Shown piece after piece: positions 15,501 through 22,838 of a stretch of 32,559 bases of DNA. This DNA comes from Lachnospiraceae bacterium (lineage in GTDB: Bacteria > Bacillota > Clostridia > Lachnospirales > Lachnospiraceae): assembly GCA_014804445.1 (NCBI GenBank), contig JAAUZU010000020.1, positions 39,968 to 72,526 on the forward strand, written 5' to 3'. The notes under the pieces were generated by a model. It saw nothing but the letters and a program-made list of their open reading frames with translations, did no database searches and was not told the origin of the DNA. The stretch's first letter is position 1. Each line of letters starts with the position of its first letter. A program made the position numbers and the translations under genes.

Positions 15501-15650
15501 CAGTTAGGCGTTTGCGAAAATCTCTTGCAAGTTACAGGAAATGTTCAATATAGACAAAATAAGGGCGACTTGCCACTGCTTCGGAGCCCGTTTTTGTCTA
15601 TATTGAACATTTCCGTCACTTACAGAAGATACTTCGCAATCACCTATCTG
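15501..15650. repeat. 150-bp imperfect palindrome upstream of the ABC ATPase
   Basis: The core arms 15537-15559 and 15592-15614 are perfect reverse complements over 23 bases. Pairing continues outward imperfectly to about 15501 and 15650 (for example TTGCGAA near 15512 with TTCGCAA near 15633, and CAG-TAGG with CCTA-CTG). The 32-base centre can close by GGGC/GCCC. It lacks the GCGCTYTCGCTC box and is not clearly of the A-D family. If transcribed from the upstream promoter it would form a very long hairpin in the leader of the ABC genes, ending 26 bases before the ATG. Confidence 0.75.
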
Positions 15651-15675
15651 ATAAGCAGAAGAAAGGAAGAAAATC

Positions 15676-16446
15676 ATGCATACGGTTTTACAGGTGGATA
15701 ACGTAGAAAAGTATTATGGAAGCAAGGGAAATCTGACGAAGGCGTTGGAGGAGGTAAGCTTTCAGGTGGATAAGGGCGAGTTTGTGGGAATCATGGGGGC
15801 GAGCGGCAGCGGCAAGACGACGCTTTTAAACTGTATTTCCACCATTGACAGGGTGACGGGCGGACATATTTTTGTAAATGGCAGGGACATTACGGAACTG
15901 AAAGGAAACGCCTTAAACCGGTTCAGGAGGGAAGAACTCGGCTTTATTTTTCAGGATTTTAACCTGTTAGACACCATGACGGCTTACGAAAATATTGCGC
16001 TTGCGCTTTCCATTCAGGGAAAGGGAAGCAAAGAGATAGACAAGCGGGTGAAAGCCATTGCAGGGCAGCTTGGTATCGCGGATGTCCTGCAGAAATACCC
16101 CTACCAGATATCGGGCGGACAGAAGCAGCGCGTGGCAAGTGCAAGGGCAGTGGTGACAGACCCCATGCTGGTACTGGCGGACGAACCGACCGGCGCACTT
16201 GACTCCAGGGCGGCAAGGCTTCTTCTGGAAAATTTTACGTATTTAAATGACCAGCTTTCCGCTACCATCTTGATGGTAACGCACGACGCTTTTACGGCAA
16301 GCTATGCTTCCAGAATTATTTTCATCAAGGACGGGCGGATTTTTACAGAGCTGCGAAGAGGAGAAGAAGAAAACAGACGCTCTTTCTTCAATAAAATCAT
16401 AGATGTAGTGTCTTTGCTGGGAGGTGAACTGAACGATGTTGTTTAA
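15676..16446 (+). CDS. bceA: BceA-like ABC transporter ATP-binding protein
   Basis: A 256-residue MacB/BceA-type ATPase. Walker A GIMGASGSGKTTLLNCIS (about 36-53), Q loop FIFQDFNLLDTMTAYENIAL, signature YQISGGQKQRVASARAVV, Walker B MLVLADEPTGALDSRAARLL and switch MVTHDAFTASYA are intact. It powers the BceB-like permease, which removes or shields peptide antibiotics at the cell envelope and signals flux to the kinase. A GGAAGAAAATC region precedes ATG 15676. It overlaps the permease gene by 11 bases. Confidence 0.95.
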   Translation: MHTVLQVDNVEKYYGSKGNLTKALEEVSFQVDKGEFVGIMGASGSGKTTLLNCISTIDRVTGGHIFVNGRDITELKGNALNRFRREELGFIFQDFNLLDTMTAYENIALALSIQGKGSKEIDKRVKAIAGQLGIADVLQKYPYQISGGQKQRVASARAVVTDPMLVLADEPTGALDSRAARLLLENFTYLNDQLSATILMVTHDAFTASYASRIIFIKDGRIFTELRRGEEENRRSFFNKIIDVVSLLGGELNDVV

Positions 16447-18493
16447 ACTTTCCGTAAAGAACATGAAAAAAAGCATGAAGGATTACGCCATCTATTTTCT
16501 GACGCTGATTTTGGGCGTTGCCATCTTCTATGTGTTCAATGCTCTGGAGGGGCAGAGGGCTATGCTGGGCTTGAGTAAATCGGGCTATCAGATGGTGGAC
16601 TTGATGGTACAGATGATTTCCATGGTATCTGTGCTGGTTGCCTTTATCCTCGGTTTTCTGATTGTGTATGCCAACAATTTTCTGATTAAGCGCAGGAAAA
16701 AGGAGTTCGGCGTATATATGATGCTGGGAATGGGAAAAGGCGGAATCTCCGGTATTCTGTTCGGGGAAACCATCCTGATTGGGCTGCTTTCTCTGGGCGT
16801 AGGACTTTTGCTTGGGGTATTTGCCTCCCAGTTTATGTCCATTTTGGTGGCGAAGCTTTTTGAGGCGGATATGACGGCGTATACTTTTTCCGTTTCTGCC
16901 ACGGCGGTGCAGAAGACGGTCATCAATTTTGGCATTATGTATGTGATTGTGCTTATCTTTAACGCTTTTTCCATCTCGCGCTATAAGCTGATAGATTTGT
17001 TTCAGGCCAGACAAAGGGGGGAAAAGCAGACCATGAAAAATACCGGATTTGCCGTCGTGGTCTTTCTGGCTGCCGCCGTCATTTTAGGCTATGCATATTA
17101 TCAGGTAGCTTACCGGTCGGAGACAGTGACGCAGGACCGCGCCATGCTGCTGATTGCCATGGGCTGTGTGGGAACCTTTATGGTATTCTGGTCGCTTTCC
17201 GGTTTTTTATTGAAGCTATTACAGCGGTTTAAAGGGGTATATCACAAAAATCTGAACGCTTTTGTGCTGCGCCAGCTTAGCAGCAATATCAACACGGCAG
17301 TGTTTTCCATGACGGTAATCTGTCTGCTTCTGTTTGCCACCATCTGCGCCTTTTGCTCCGGTATGAGCATGAACAGCTCTCTCAGAACGAGTCTGCGGGA
17401 GATGACGCCCGCTGATATCTGTGCAGAAAAAATCATGGATTTGCCGGCGGAGAAAGATTTTACCGAAGTGCAGAGAGAAAATGGGCAGAAGACAGTTTTA
17501 GAGTCGCTGGCGGATATGGGTTTCTCTGCGGAAAACTTAAGCGAATATGTGGAAATTGCTATTTATGCCGACAAAGAACTGACTTTTGGCACGACGCTCG
17601 GCGCGTATGAAGAGGAGCTCAGGGCGCAGTATCCCTTTGTCAACATGACTACAATGGAGGATATTATCGGTGTCTCTGCGTATAACAGTCTGGCAAAGCT
17701 GTATGGCAATCCGACCTATGAGCTTGCCGAAGGGGAATACCTGATACTGTGCGATTTCGACGGAATGAGAAACCTCCGGAATGTGGCGCTTTCACAGGGA
17801 GAAGAAATTACAATCGGTGCCTTTACATTAAAGCCGCGTTACACAGAGTGTAAAGAGGGGTATCTTACAATGAGCGCAAGCCATATCAATGCGGGGATTG
17901 TGATTGTACCGGACGCCGTGATAGAGGCGGAGTACGGCAGGACGCTTATGCTGGAAGCCAATTTCCTGGCGGGCAATTATGTCGGGACAACCAAGGAAGA
18001 AAAGCAAGAAGTAGAAAATATTCTGTTGGCGGTGCCGGATGAAAAAGCAAGGGAATACAGCGGCTTTGACGCGATAACCAAAATCTCCATTTACGAAGCG
18101 GCAACGGGGCTTGCCACCATCATTACGTTCCTTGTACTTTACCTCGGTATTATCTTCCTGATTTCAGGCGCGGCGCTGCTTGCCTTGAAAGCATTGTCGG
18201 AGAGCACGGACAGCAAAGGGCGCTATGAAATTCTGCAGAAGGTGGGCGCCGATGAAAAAATGATTCACAGGGCTCTTTTAGAGCAGCTTGGCATATTTTT
18301 CCTGCTGCCGCTCTTTGTGGCGATCATTCATTCCGTCTTCGGTATGCAGTTCATACAGTTTGTACTCTCTCTTTTTAACCGCGGCGACATGCTCGCCAGC
18401 GTTGGCGTCACAGCGCTGATTCTGCTTATTATCTATGGTGGTTATTTCCTCGCCACCTACTATGGAAGCAGACGGATTATCGAGGAGAAATAA
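16436..18493 (+). CDS. bceB: BceB-like FtsX-family permease
   Basis: A 685-residue permease, typical BceB length. It opens with KLSVKNMKKSMKDYAIYFLT, the usual family start, then about ten membrane helices: the first near 15-35, a pair in the FtsX region (YANNFLIKRRKKEFGVYMML coupling motif at about 80-100), further segments near 200-310, a long extracellular domain of about 200 residues (roughly 315-540) before the last three helices, and the second FtsX motif near ALKALSESTDSKGRYEILQK. The large loop is the probable ligand-binding part. GGAGGTG precedes its ATG inside the ATPase gene. Substrate cannot be read from sequence; bacitracin-like, lantibiotic or similar peptides are usual. Confidence 0.93.
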   Translation: MLFKLSVKNMKKSMKDYAIYFLTLILGVAIFYVFNALEGQRAMLGLSKSGYQMVDLMVQMISMVSVLVAFILGFLIVYANNFLIKRRKKEFGVYMMLGMGKGGISGILFGETILIGLLSLGVGLLLGVFASQFMSILVAKLFEADMTAYTFSVSATAVQKTVINFGIMYVIVLIFNAFSISRYKLIDLFQARQRGEKQTMKNTGFAVVVFLAAAVILGYAYYQVAYRSETVTQDRAMLLIAMGCVGTFMVFWSLSGFLLKLLQRFKGVYHKNLNAFVLRQLSSNINTAVFSMTVICLLLFATICAFCSGMSMNSSLRTSLREMTPADICAEKIMDLPAEKDFTEVQRENGQKTVLESLADMGFSAENLSEYVEIAIYADKELTFGTTLGAYEEELRAQYPFVNMTTMEDIIGVSAYNSLAKLYGNPTYELAEGEYLILCDFDGMRNLRNVALSQGEEITIGAFTLKPRYTECKEGYLTMSASHINAGIVIVPDAVIEAEYGRTLMLEANFLAGNYVGTTKEEKQEVENILLAVPDEKAREYSGFDAITKISIYEAATGLATIITFLVLYLGIIFLISGAALLALKALSESTDSKGRYEILQKVGADEKMIHRALLEQLGIFFLLPLFVAIIHSVFGMQFIQFVLSLFNRGDMLASVGVTALILLIIYGGYFLATYYGSRRIIEEK

Positions 18494-18550
18494 TTTTTAG
18501 ACAAGAATCCACATCCTCCCAAAAAACAGTAGCGTTCAATCCATAACCTA

Positions 18551-18559
18551 TGTTACAAT
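18551..18559 (+). promoter_or_regulatory. Extended -10 promoter for the DUF3592-like gene
   Basis: TGTTACAAT is a good extended -10 element about 85 bases before ATG 18644, in the 150-base gap after the permease gene. No good -35 is seen. No clear terminator for the Bce module is visible in this gap. Confidence 0.45.
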
Positions 18560-18643
18560 AAAAGGGATTTTACGAAACGAGATAAGCAAGGATTGATTGT
18601 GCCGAAAAACCAAAGTACGGTAAGTAAGGGAGAACAGAGAGAA

Positions 18644-19981
18644 ATGTGGAAAATTATAATTTTTGTCTTAATGGCGTCGTCTCTGATTGGAAACTTTATC
18701 CGACTGCTTCTGAAGCCTATGTATGCAGCCAGAAAGGGCAGACAGGTGGATGTAAGAGTGCTTTCCTGTGAAGAAAAAATATCCATAGACGGGGAAGCGC
18801 ATGAGACAACGGATTATTATGAAATAACAGTTGATTTTTATGACTTAAATGGCGCAACTCTTGTCAAAACTCTGCCGAGTGCGAAACCGTATGTGCCGGG
18901 CGATGTGATTCGCTGCCGTTATGTGGACAAGACAGGTCTGCTGCTGCCGGAGTCGTCGCCTGAGCTGCAGGCAGGGCTGAAGCGGGCTGTTCTGGGGTTT
19001 GTAATCTTTTTCTTTGTTTTTATAGGGATTGTGGCTGCAATGCTGTGGGGCATGCAGGGCCTGAAAAACCCGTCGGAGAATGCGACGATAGTATTCGGTT
19101 ATTTCATCAGTGTCTTGTTTATGGCAGTCGGTGCTTTGGGGATTTATAAAAAAGTCAAAAGGTCGCAGAACGAGCATAACATGCTTTCCTTTTTAGGTGT
19201 GCAGGTGGATTATACAGTAGGCACCAGTAAGGACAGCGAAGGAACGGAGACGGACATATATTATCCTGTCTACGAATATGACTGGGGCGGCGAGAAAAGA
19301 CGGCTTTCCGGCAACATAGGCTCAAGTGGGAAAAAATACCGCACGATAGGCAGACAGGTACATATTCTTGTGAACCCGCAGACAAGGGAAGCAATCTGTA
19401 AAGAGGATGAAAAGGCAAGCGACGGAATCTTTCTGATATTCGGAATCGTCGGTGTTGCAACCCTTGCCCTGATGCTGGCGCTCAGCTCCGGCATACTGCC
19501 TAGAAATGTCGGCAGCAGACGGGAGGAAAGCAGTCAGAGTTCCTCGCAGGTGAATACGGAAAAGGCGGCTGTACTGGAGCTGTATTACACTTATGAAGAC
19601 ATGGAAAGGGAAATCTGCTGCTACAATATCAATATTTATGAGGACGGAAGCGGGCGGGTTCTGCTCTTTCCCATAAAAACGGTAAGCGACAGAGGCATTG
19701 ATCAGGAAATCAAATTCACGGTTTCAGCAGACGATTTGGAAAAAGTAATACGGTGGGTACAGCGGACGGATGTGGAAAGCCTGACGCCGGGAGCGCATCG
19801 GGCGGAGGAAACAGATGCCTATGTCTCGCTGCAGATATATGAAGGTGAGGAGCGGTATTACGGAGGCGGCTACTGTGACGAAGGTATTTATGCGGACGTA
19901 AACGAGCTGATTCGGAAAGTCGTGCCTGCTGATGTGTGGAAAGAGATGGAGAAGCGGGAAACGGAGTATTACCAGAAGTGA
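18644..19981 (+). CDS. DUF3592-like membrane protein
   Basis: A 445-residue protein with an N-terminal membrane helix (about 2-22), a DUF3592-like beta domain (YYEITVDFYDLNG, then PYVPGDVIRCRYVDKTG, about 55-105), two helices at about 120-175, a second similar beta domain (DIYYPVYEYDWGGEKRRLSG, QVHILVNPQTREAI, about 205-255), a fourth helix at about 263-285, a Ser/Arg-rich linker and a C-terminal soluble domain (about 305-445, ILY-like ELYYTYEDMEREICCYNINI and VRKV-type end) of unknown type. DUF3592 proteins are of unknown role. ATG 18644 is preferred over the earlier in-frame TTG at 18593 because the helix starts there and GGGAG lies upstream. It appears to be monocistronic. Confidence 0.75.
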   Translation: MWKIIIFVLMASSLIGNFIRLLLKPMYAARKGRQVDVRVLSCEEKISIDGEAHETTDYYEITVDFYDLNGATLVKTLPSAKPYVPGDVIRCRYVDKTGLLLPESSPELQAGLKRAVLGFVIFFFVFIGIVAAMLWGMQGLKNPSENATIVFGYFISVLFMAVGALGIYKKVKRSQNEHNMLSFLGVQVDYTVGTSKDSEGTETDIYYPVYEYDWGGEKRRLSGNIGSSGKKYRTIGRQVHILVNPQTREAICKEDEKASDGIFLIFGIVGVATLALMLALSSGILPRNVGSRREESSQSSSQVNTEKAAVLELYYTYEDMEREICCYNINIYEDGSGRVLLFPIKTVSDRGIDQEIKFTVSADDLEKVIRWVQRTDVESLTPGAHRAEETDAYVSLQIYEGEERYYGGGYCDEGIYADVNELIRKVVPADVWKEMEKRETEYYQK

Positions 19982-19997
19982 CATAATTTGTTTGATG

Positions 19998-20026
19998 TTG
20001 CAATTTAAACGATATTGTGATAGTAT
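19998..20026 (+). promoter_or_regulatory. Promoter of the toxin mRNA (RNA I)
   Basis: TTGCAA (19998-20003), 17-base spacer, TAGTAT (20021-20026). Transcription would start near 20033 and give a leader of about 125 bases before the small ORF at 20159, typical of translationally controlled type I toxins. Confidence 0.65.
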
Positions 20027-20066
20027 AACCATAAGCTGTTTATACAGCCAGGTGCTACTATATATG

Positions 20067-20138
20067 GTACGGTTAGCGGTTGCCCTCATCAGAGGGACTG
20101 TGACCCTCTGTTACATATAGATTTGTATTGGAAATCTA
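20067..20138 (+). other. Structured leader of the toxin mRNA
   Basis: GTACGGTTAGC (20067-20077) is a direct repeat of GTACGGTAGC at 20318-20327, which lies in the antisense RNA, so the two RNAs are complementary here. CCCTC (20083-20087), GAGGG (20092-20096) and CCCTC (20104-20108) allow two mutually exclusive hairpins. A further hairpin TAGATTT/AAATCTA (20118-20138) sits just before the G-rich ribosome binding site, which could also pair with a free CCCTC. Confidence 0.55.
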
Positions 20139-20158
20139 CTATGAAAGGGGGGATGCTT

Positions 20159-20254
20159 ATGATAACGATTGAAAGTCTGATAGCAGTTATCAGCCTTGTG
20201 CTGACAGCGTTTGGACTGGGTTATGCGATAGGCAGTAAAAACACACAAAAATAA
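20159..20254 (+). CDS. Small hydrophobic peptide, probable type I toxin (holin-like/TxpA-Fst type)
   Basis: A 31-residue peptide reading MITIESLIAVIS, then LVLTAFGLGYAIGSKNTQK: one short membrane helix followed by a small polar, basic tail. GAAAGGGGGG lies just before ATG 20159. Such peptides, often annotated putative holin-like toxin, insert in the membrane when over-produced. The case rests on context: strong opposing promoters, a long structured leader, a shared bidirectional terminator, and a convergent antisense RNA with complementary repeats. It is not homologous enough to name a specific family. It could instead be a small regulatory membrane peptide. Confidence 0.72.
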   Translation: MITIESLIAVISLVLTAFGLGYAIGSKNTQK

Positions 20255-20338
20255 ACCGCTTCCCCTGACAAGATAGCGGTTTATTTTTGAACTACTTTTT
20301 ATCAGGCGACCGTTGCTGTACGGTAGCACCTTTTTATA
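20246..20338 (-). ncRNA. Putative antitoxin antisense RNA (RNA II)
   Basis: From the minus-strand promoter at 20372-20344 a transcript would start near 20337 and end at the T run after the hairpin shared with the toxin gene (about 20246), giving about 90 nt. It overlaps the end of the toxin ORF and its terminator and carries GCTACCGTAC, complementary to the repeat in the toxin leader. This convergent layout resembles the par (Fst) locus of enterococcal plasmids. Expression is inferred. Confidence 0.6.
20252..20288. terminator. Bidirectional terminator of the toxin-antitoxin cassette
   Basis: TAAACCGCT (20252-20260) pairs with AGCGGTTTA (20275-20283), and the A and T runs on either side extend the stem. 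T tracts follow on both strands, so it can end both the toxin mRNA and the antisense RNA. It begins in the toxin stop codon. Confidence 0.8.
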
Positions 20339-20343
20339 TGGGT

Positions 20344-20372
20344 ATCGTATCAGAAATGCGATATGTTGTCAA
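20344..20372 (-). promoter_or_regulatory. Promoter of the antisense RNA
   Basis: On the minus strand TTGACA (20372-20367) is a consensus -35, followed by 17 bases and TACGAT (20349-20344). It is a better match than the toxin promoter, as expected for an antitoxin RNA made in excess. Confidence 0.72.
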
Positions 20373-20415
20373 TTATTTTATGCATAAGGACGTTTCATAA
20401 AAGTGGAAAAAACTG

Positions 20416-20444
20416 TTGACATCCCGTAAAAACAGGTATACACT
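20416..20444 (+). promoter_or_regulatory. Promoter of the rimP-ribF operon
   Basis: TTGACA (20416-20421), 17-base spacer, TACACT (20439-20444). Transcription would start near 20451, about 100 bases before rimP, and include the hairpin at 20475. Confidence 0.7.
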
Positions 20445-20474
20445 GAATATAGCTGAATGATAGAATACAAGATG

Positions 20475-20497
20475 AAGAGTGGACTTGCGCCACTCTT
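20475..20497 (+). promoter_or_regulatory. Leader hairpin upstream of rimP, terminator-like
   Basis: AAGAGTGG (20475-20482) pairs with CCACTCTT (20490-20497), then a T-rich TTCTTGTTG. It looks like an intrinsic terminator or attenuator between promoter and gene. Since NusA and the other operon products affect termination and translation, feedback attenuation is plausible; this is inference. Confidence 0.55.
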
Positions 20498-20549
20498 TCT
20501 TGTTGCTTGTGCAATTGACAACTTCATATGGAAAGGAAATGGTGTACGA

Positions 20550-21014
20550 ATGTCTAAAAGAGAGACATACGAATCTAAGACGGAAGCGCTGCTGGCCCCC
20601 ATTGTGACAGCAAACGGGGTGGAAATCTATGATGTGGAATATGTAAAAGAAGGAGCGGACTGGTATCTGCGGGCGTATATTGACAAGCCGGATGGCGTCA
20701 ATATCGAGGACTGCGAAAAAGTGAGCAGAGCCTTATCCGATGCGCTGGACAAAGAGGATTTTATCGAGGATGCTTATATATTGGAAGTTTCCAGTCCCGG
20801 GCTTGGAAGGACGTTAAAGAAGGATAAGCATTTGGAAAAGAGCCTTGGAAGCGAAGTGGAGGTAAAGACCTACAAGCCGATTGACAAATGCAAGGAGTTT
20901 GCCGGCGTTTTGAAAGCCTATGACAAGGATACGGTGACCGTGGAGACGGAAAGCGGAGAAATGGTTTTTGCAAAGAGCGATATCGCACTTATCAGGCTTG
21001 CGCTTGATTTTTAA
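20550..21014 (+). CDS. rimP: Ribosome maturation factor RimP
   Basis: A 154-residue RimP. The N-terminal domain has GVEIYDVEYVKEGADWYLRA and YIDKPDGVNIEDCEKVSRAL, then YILEVSSPGLGRTLKKDKH at the domain junction, followed by the small SH3-like C-terminal barrel (FAGVLKAYDKDTVTVETESG). It helps 30S subunit assembly. ATG 20550 fits family length and N-terminus; the in-frame open extension upstream covers the leader hairpin. AAAGGA lies upstream at a somewhat long spacing. It is the first gene of a conserved operon with nusA and infB. Confidence 0.95.
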   Translation: MSKRETYESKTEALLAPIVTANGVEIYDVEYVKEGADWYLRAYIDKPDGVNIEDCEKVSRALSDALDKEDFIEDAYILEVSSPGLGRTLKKDKHLEKSLGSEVEVKTYKPIDKCKEFAGVLKAYDKDTVTVETESGEMVFAKSDIALIRLALDF

Positions 21015-21059
21015 ATAAAGGTACTATAAAAAATAAAGAAAACAGGAGGATAATGGAAA

Positions 21060-22256
21060 ATGAATAAGGAATTGATGGAAGCGCTTGATATATTGGAGAA
21101 AGAGAAGGAAATCAGCAAGGAAACTTTGTTTGAGGCGATTGAAAATTCTCTGGTAACGGCATGTAAGAACCATTTTGGAAAAGCGGATAACATCAAGGTA
21201 GAAATTAACAGGGAAACATGCGACTTCTTGTGCTACGCGGAAAAAGAGGTAGTGGAGACGCCGGAAGAGGTGGAGGACGACTGCCTGCAGATTTCACTTG
21301 CGGATGCAAGGGAAATTTTCTCCGAGGCACAGGTGGGCGAAATGGTGCATGTGGAAATCAAGTCCAAGGAATTCGGAAGGATTGCTACCATGAATGCCAA
21401 GAACGTGATTTTGCAGAAAATCCGTGAAGAGGAAAGAAGCGTTATCTACAATCAGTATTTTGAGAAGGAAAAAGATGTTGTGACCGGTGTGGTACAGCGC
21501 TATATCGGACGCAATATCAGCATCAATCTGGGCAAGGCTGACGCCATGCTGAGCGAGAGCGAGCAGGTTAAGGGCGAGATGTTCAAGCCGACGGAGAGAA
21601 TCAAGGTTTATATTTTAGAGGTTAAGAATACCCCGAAGGGACCCCGTATCAATGTGAGCCGCACCCATCCGGAGCTGGTAAAGAGACTGTTTGAGTCTGA
21701 AGTGATGGAAATCAAGGACGGAACCGTGGAAATTAAGAGCATTGCGCGTGAGGCGGGCAGCCGTACCAAGATTGCGGTATGGAGCCACAATCCCAACGTA
21801 GATGCGGTCGGCGCATGCGTGGGCTTAAACGGCGCCAGAGTCAATGCCATTGTAGAAGAGCTGCGGGGCGAAAAGATAGATATCGTGAACTGGGATGAAA
21901 ACCCCGGCAATCTGATTCAGAATGCGCTCTCTCCTGCTAAAATTGTTGCGGTGTTTGCAGATCCTGACGAGAAGACGGCAAAGGTAGTTGTGCCGGATTA
22001 TCAGCTTTCTCTTGCGATTGGCAAGGAAGGACAGAATGCAAGGCTTGCTGCAAGGCTTACAGGATATAAAATTGATATCAAGTCGGAAACACAGGCAAAG
22101 GATGCGCCCGGATTCAGGTACGAGGACTATATGGACGAATTTGACGAGTACGATGAAGAAGAGGGCTACGCAGAGGAATACGAGGAGGACTACACAGAGG
22201 ATTCCGAAGAAGCTTATGAGTTCGACGAGGAGGCTGTTGACGGCGGCGATGAGTAA
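21060..22256 (+). CDS. nusA: Transcription termination/antitermination factor NusA
   Basis: A 398-residue NusA: N-terminal polymerase-binding domain (MNKELMEALDILEKEKEISK start), S1 domain at about 135-200 (VTGVVQRYIGRNISINLGKA), and two KH domains at about 205-345 (RINVSRTHPELVKRLFESEV, GACVGLNGARVNAIVEELRG, LAIGKEGQNARLAARLTGYK). After residue about 350 it has a strongly acidic Glu/Asp/Tyr tail of about 45 residues and no C-terminal Rpb-like repeats, as usual in Firmicutes apart from the tail. AGGAGG lies about 11 bases upstream. It regulates pausing, termination and rRNA antitermination. Its end overlaps the next gene. Confidence 0.97.
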   Translation: MNKELMEALDILEKEKEISKETLFEAIENSLVTACKNHFGKADNIKVEINRETCDFLCYAEKEVVETPEEVEDDCLQISLADAREIFSEAQVGEMVHVEIKSKEFGRIATMNAKNVILQKIREEERSVIYNQYFEKEKDVVTGVVQRYIGRNISINLGKADAMLSESEQVKGEMFKPTERIKVYILEVKNTPKGPRINVSRTHPELVKRLFESEVMEIKDGTVEIKSIAREAGSRTKIAVWSHNPNVDAVGACVGLNGARVNAIVEELRGEKIDIVNWDENPGNLIQNALSPAKIVAVFADPDEKTAKVVVPDYQLSLAIGKEGQNARLAARLTGYKIDIKSETQAKDAPGFRYEDYMDEFDEYDEEEGYAEEYEEDYTEDSEEAYEFDEEAVDGGDE

Positions 22257-22521
22257 AAAAATTCCATTGAGACAGTGCGTCGGCTGTGGGGAGATGAAAG
22301 GCAAAAAGGAGATGCTGCGCGTCTTAAAAACCACGGAAGGCCCCATTGTTTTAGATACAACAGGTAAAAAGAACGGAAGAGGCGCATACCTTTGTAAGAG
22401 TGTGGAATGTCTGAAGAAGGCAAAAAAGAACAAGGGTCTGGAGCGTTCCTTCAAAATGAGTATTCCGGATGAAGTCTATGAGGACTTAGAAAAGGAGTTT
22501 GGTGAGATTGAAGCAGGATAA
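22249..22521 (+). CDS. rnpM: YlxR family RNA-binding protein (RnpM)
   Basis: A 90-residue YlxR protein: PLRQCVGCGEMKGKKEMLRV, with the paired Cys motif, and KKNGRGAYLCKSVECLKKAK, which contains the GRGAYLC signature. Recent work on the Bacillus homolog describes it as an RNase P modulator (RnpM). Its ATG overlaps the nusA stop codon (ATGAGTAA), implying translational coupling. The gene following overlaps its end. Confidence 0.92.
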   Translation: MSKKIPLRQCVGCGEMKGKKEMLRVLKTTEGPIVLDTTGKKNGRGAYLCKSVECLKKAKKNKGLERSFKMSIPDEVYEDLEKEFGEIEAG

Positions 22522-22822
22522 GATATATGCGTTACTGGGTCTGGCAATGAAGGGCAGAAACGTAGTGAGCGGAGAGTTTTCTACGGAAAATGCCGTGCGG
22601 GGCGGCTCGGCCATGCTGGTTATCGTGGCAGGGGATGCGTCAGACAATACGAAAAAGCGATTCAGGGATAAATGCTCTTTTTATCACGTACCCATTTATA
22701 CATATGGGACAAAAGAGGAACTGGGTCATGCAATGGGAAAGGAGCCGCGCTCCTCAGTCGCAGTTACGGATAAAGGTCTCGCAAGTGCGTTGGCAGACCA
22801 TCTGGAAGCTATACAAAATTAG
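22502..22822 (+). CDS. ylxQ: L7Ae-family ribosomal/RNA-binding protein YlxQ
   Basis: About 106 residues of the L7Ae/L30e-like kink-turn RNA-binding family: KQDKIYALLGLAMKGRNVVS, then GEFSTENAVRGGSAMLVIVA, GDASDNTKKRFRDKC and PIYTYGTKEELGHAMGKEPR with SVAVTDKGLA. Its exact role is unknown. The start is not an ATG: GTG 22502 (four bases after AAGGAG) or TTG 22508 (ten bases after) are both possible. It overlaps the end of rnpM and lies 16 bases before infB. Confidence 0.9.
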   Translation: MRLKQDKIYALLGLAMKGRNVVSGEFSTENAVRGGSAMLVIVAGDASDNTKKRFRDKCSFYHVPIYTYGTKEELGHAMGKEPRSSVAVTDKGLASALADHLEAIQN

Positions 22823-22838
22823 GAGGTAATAAAGAAGC

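Noticed and set aside
21550..21568. GAGCGAGAGCGAG in nusA, resembling the palindrome box.
   Set aside because: It is in frame in a conserved gene with no surrounding arms, so it is a chance match.
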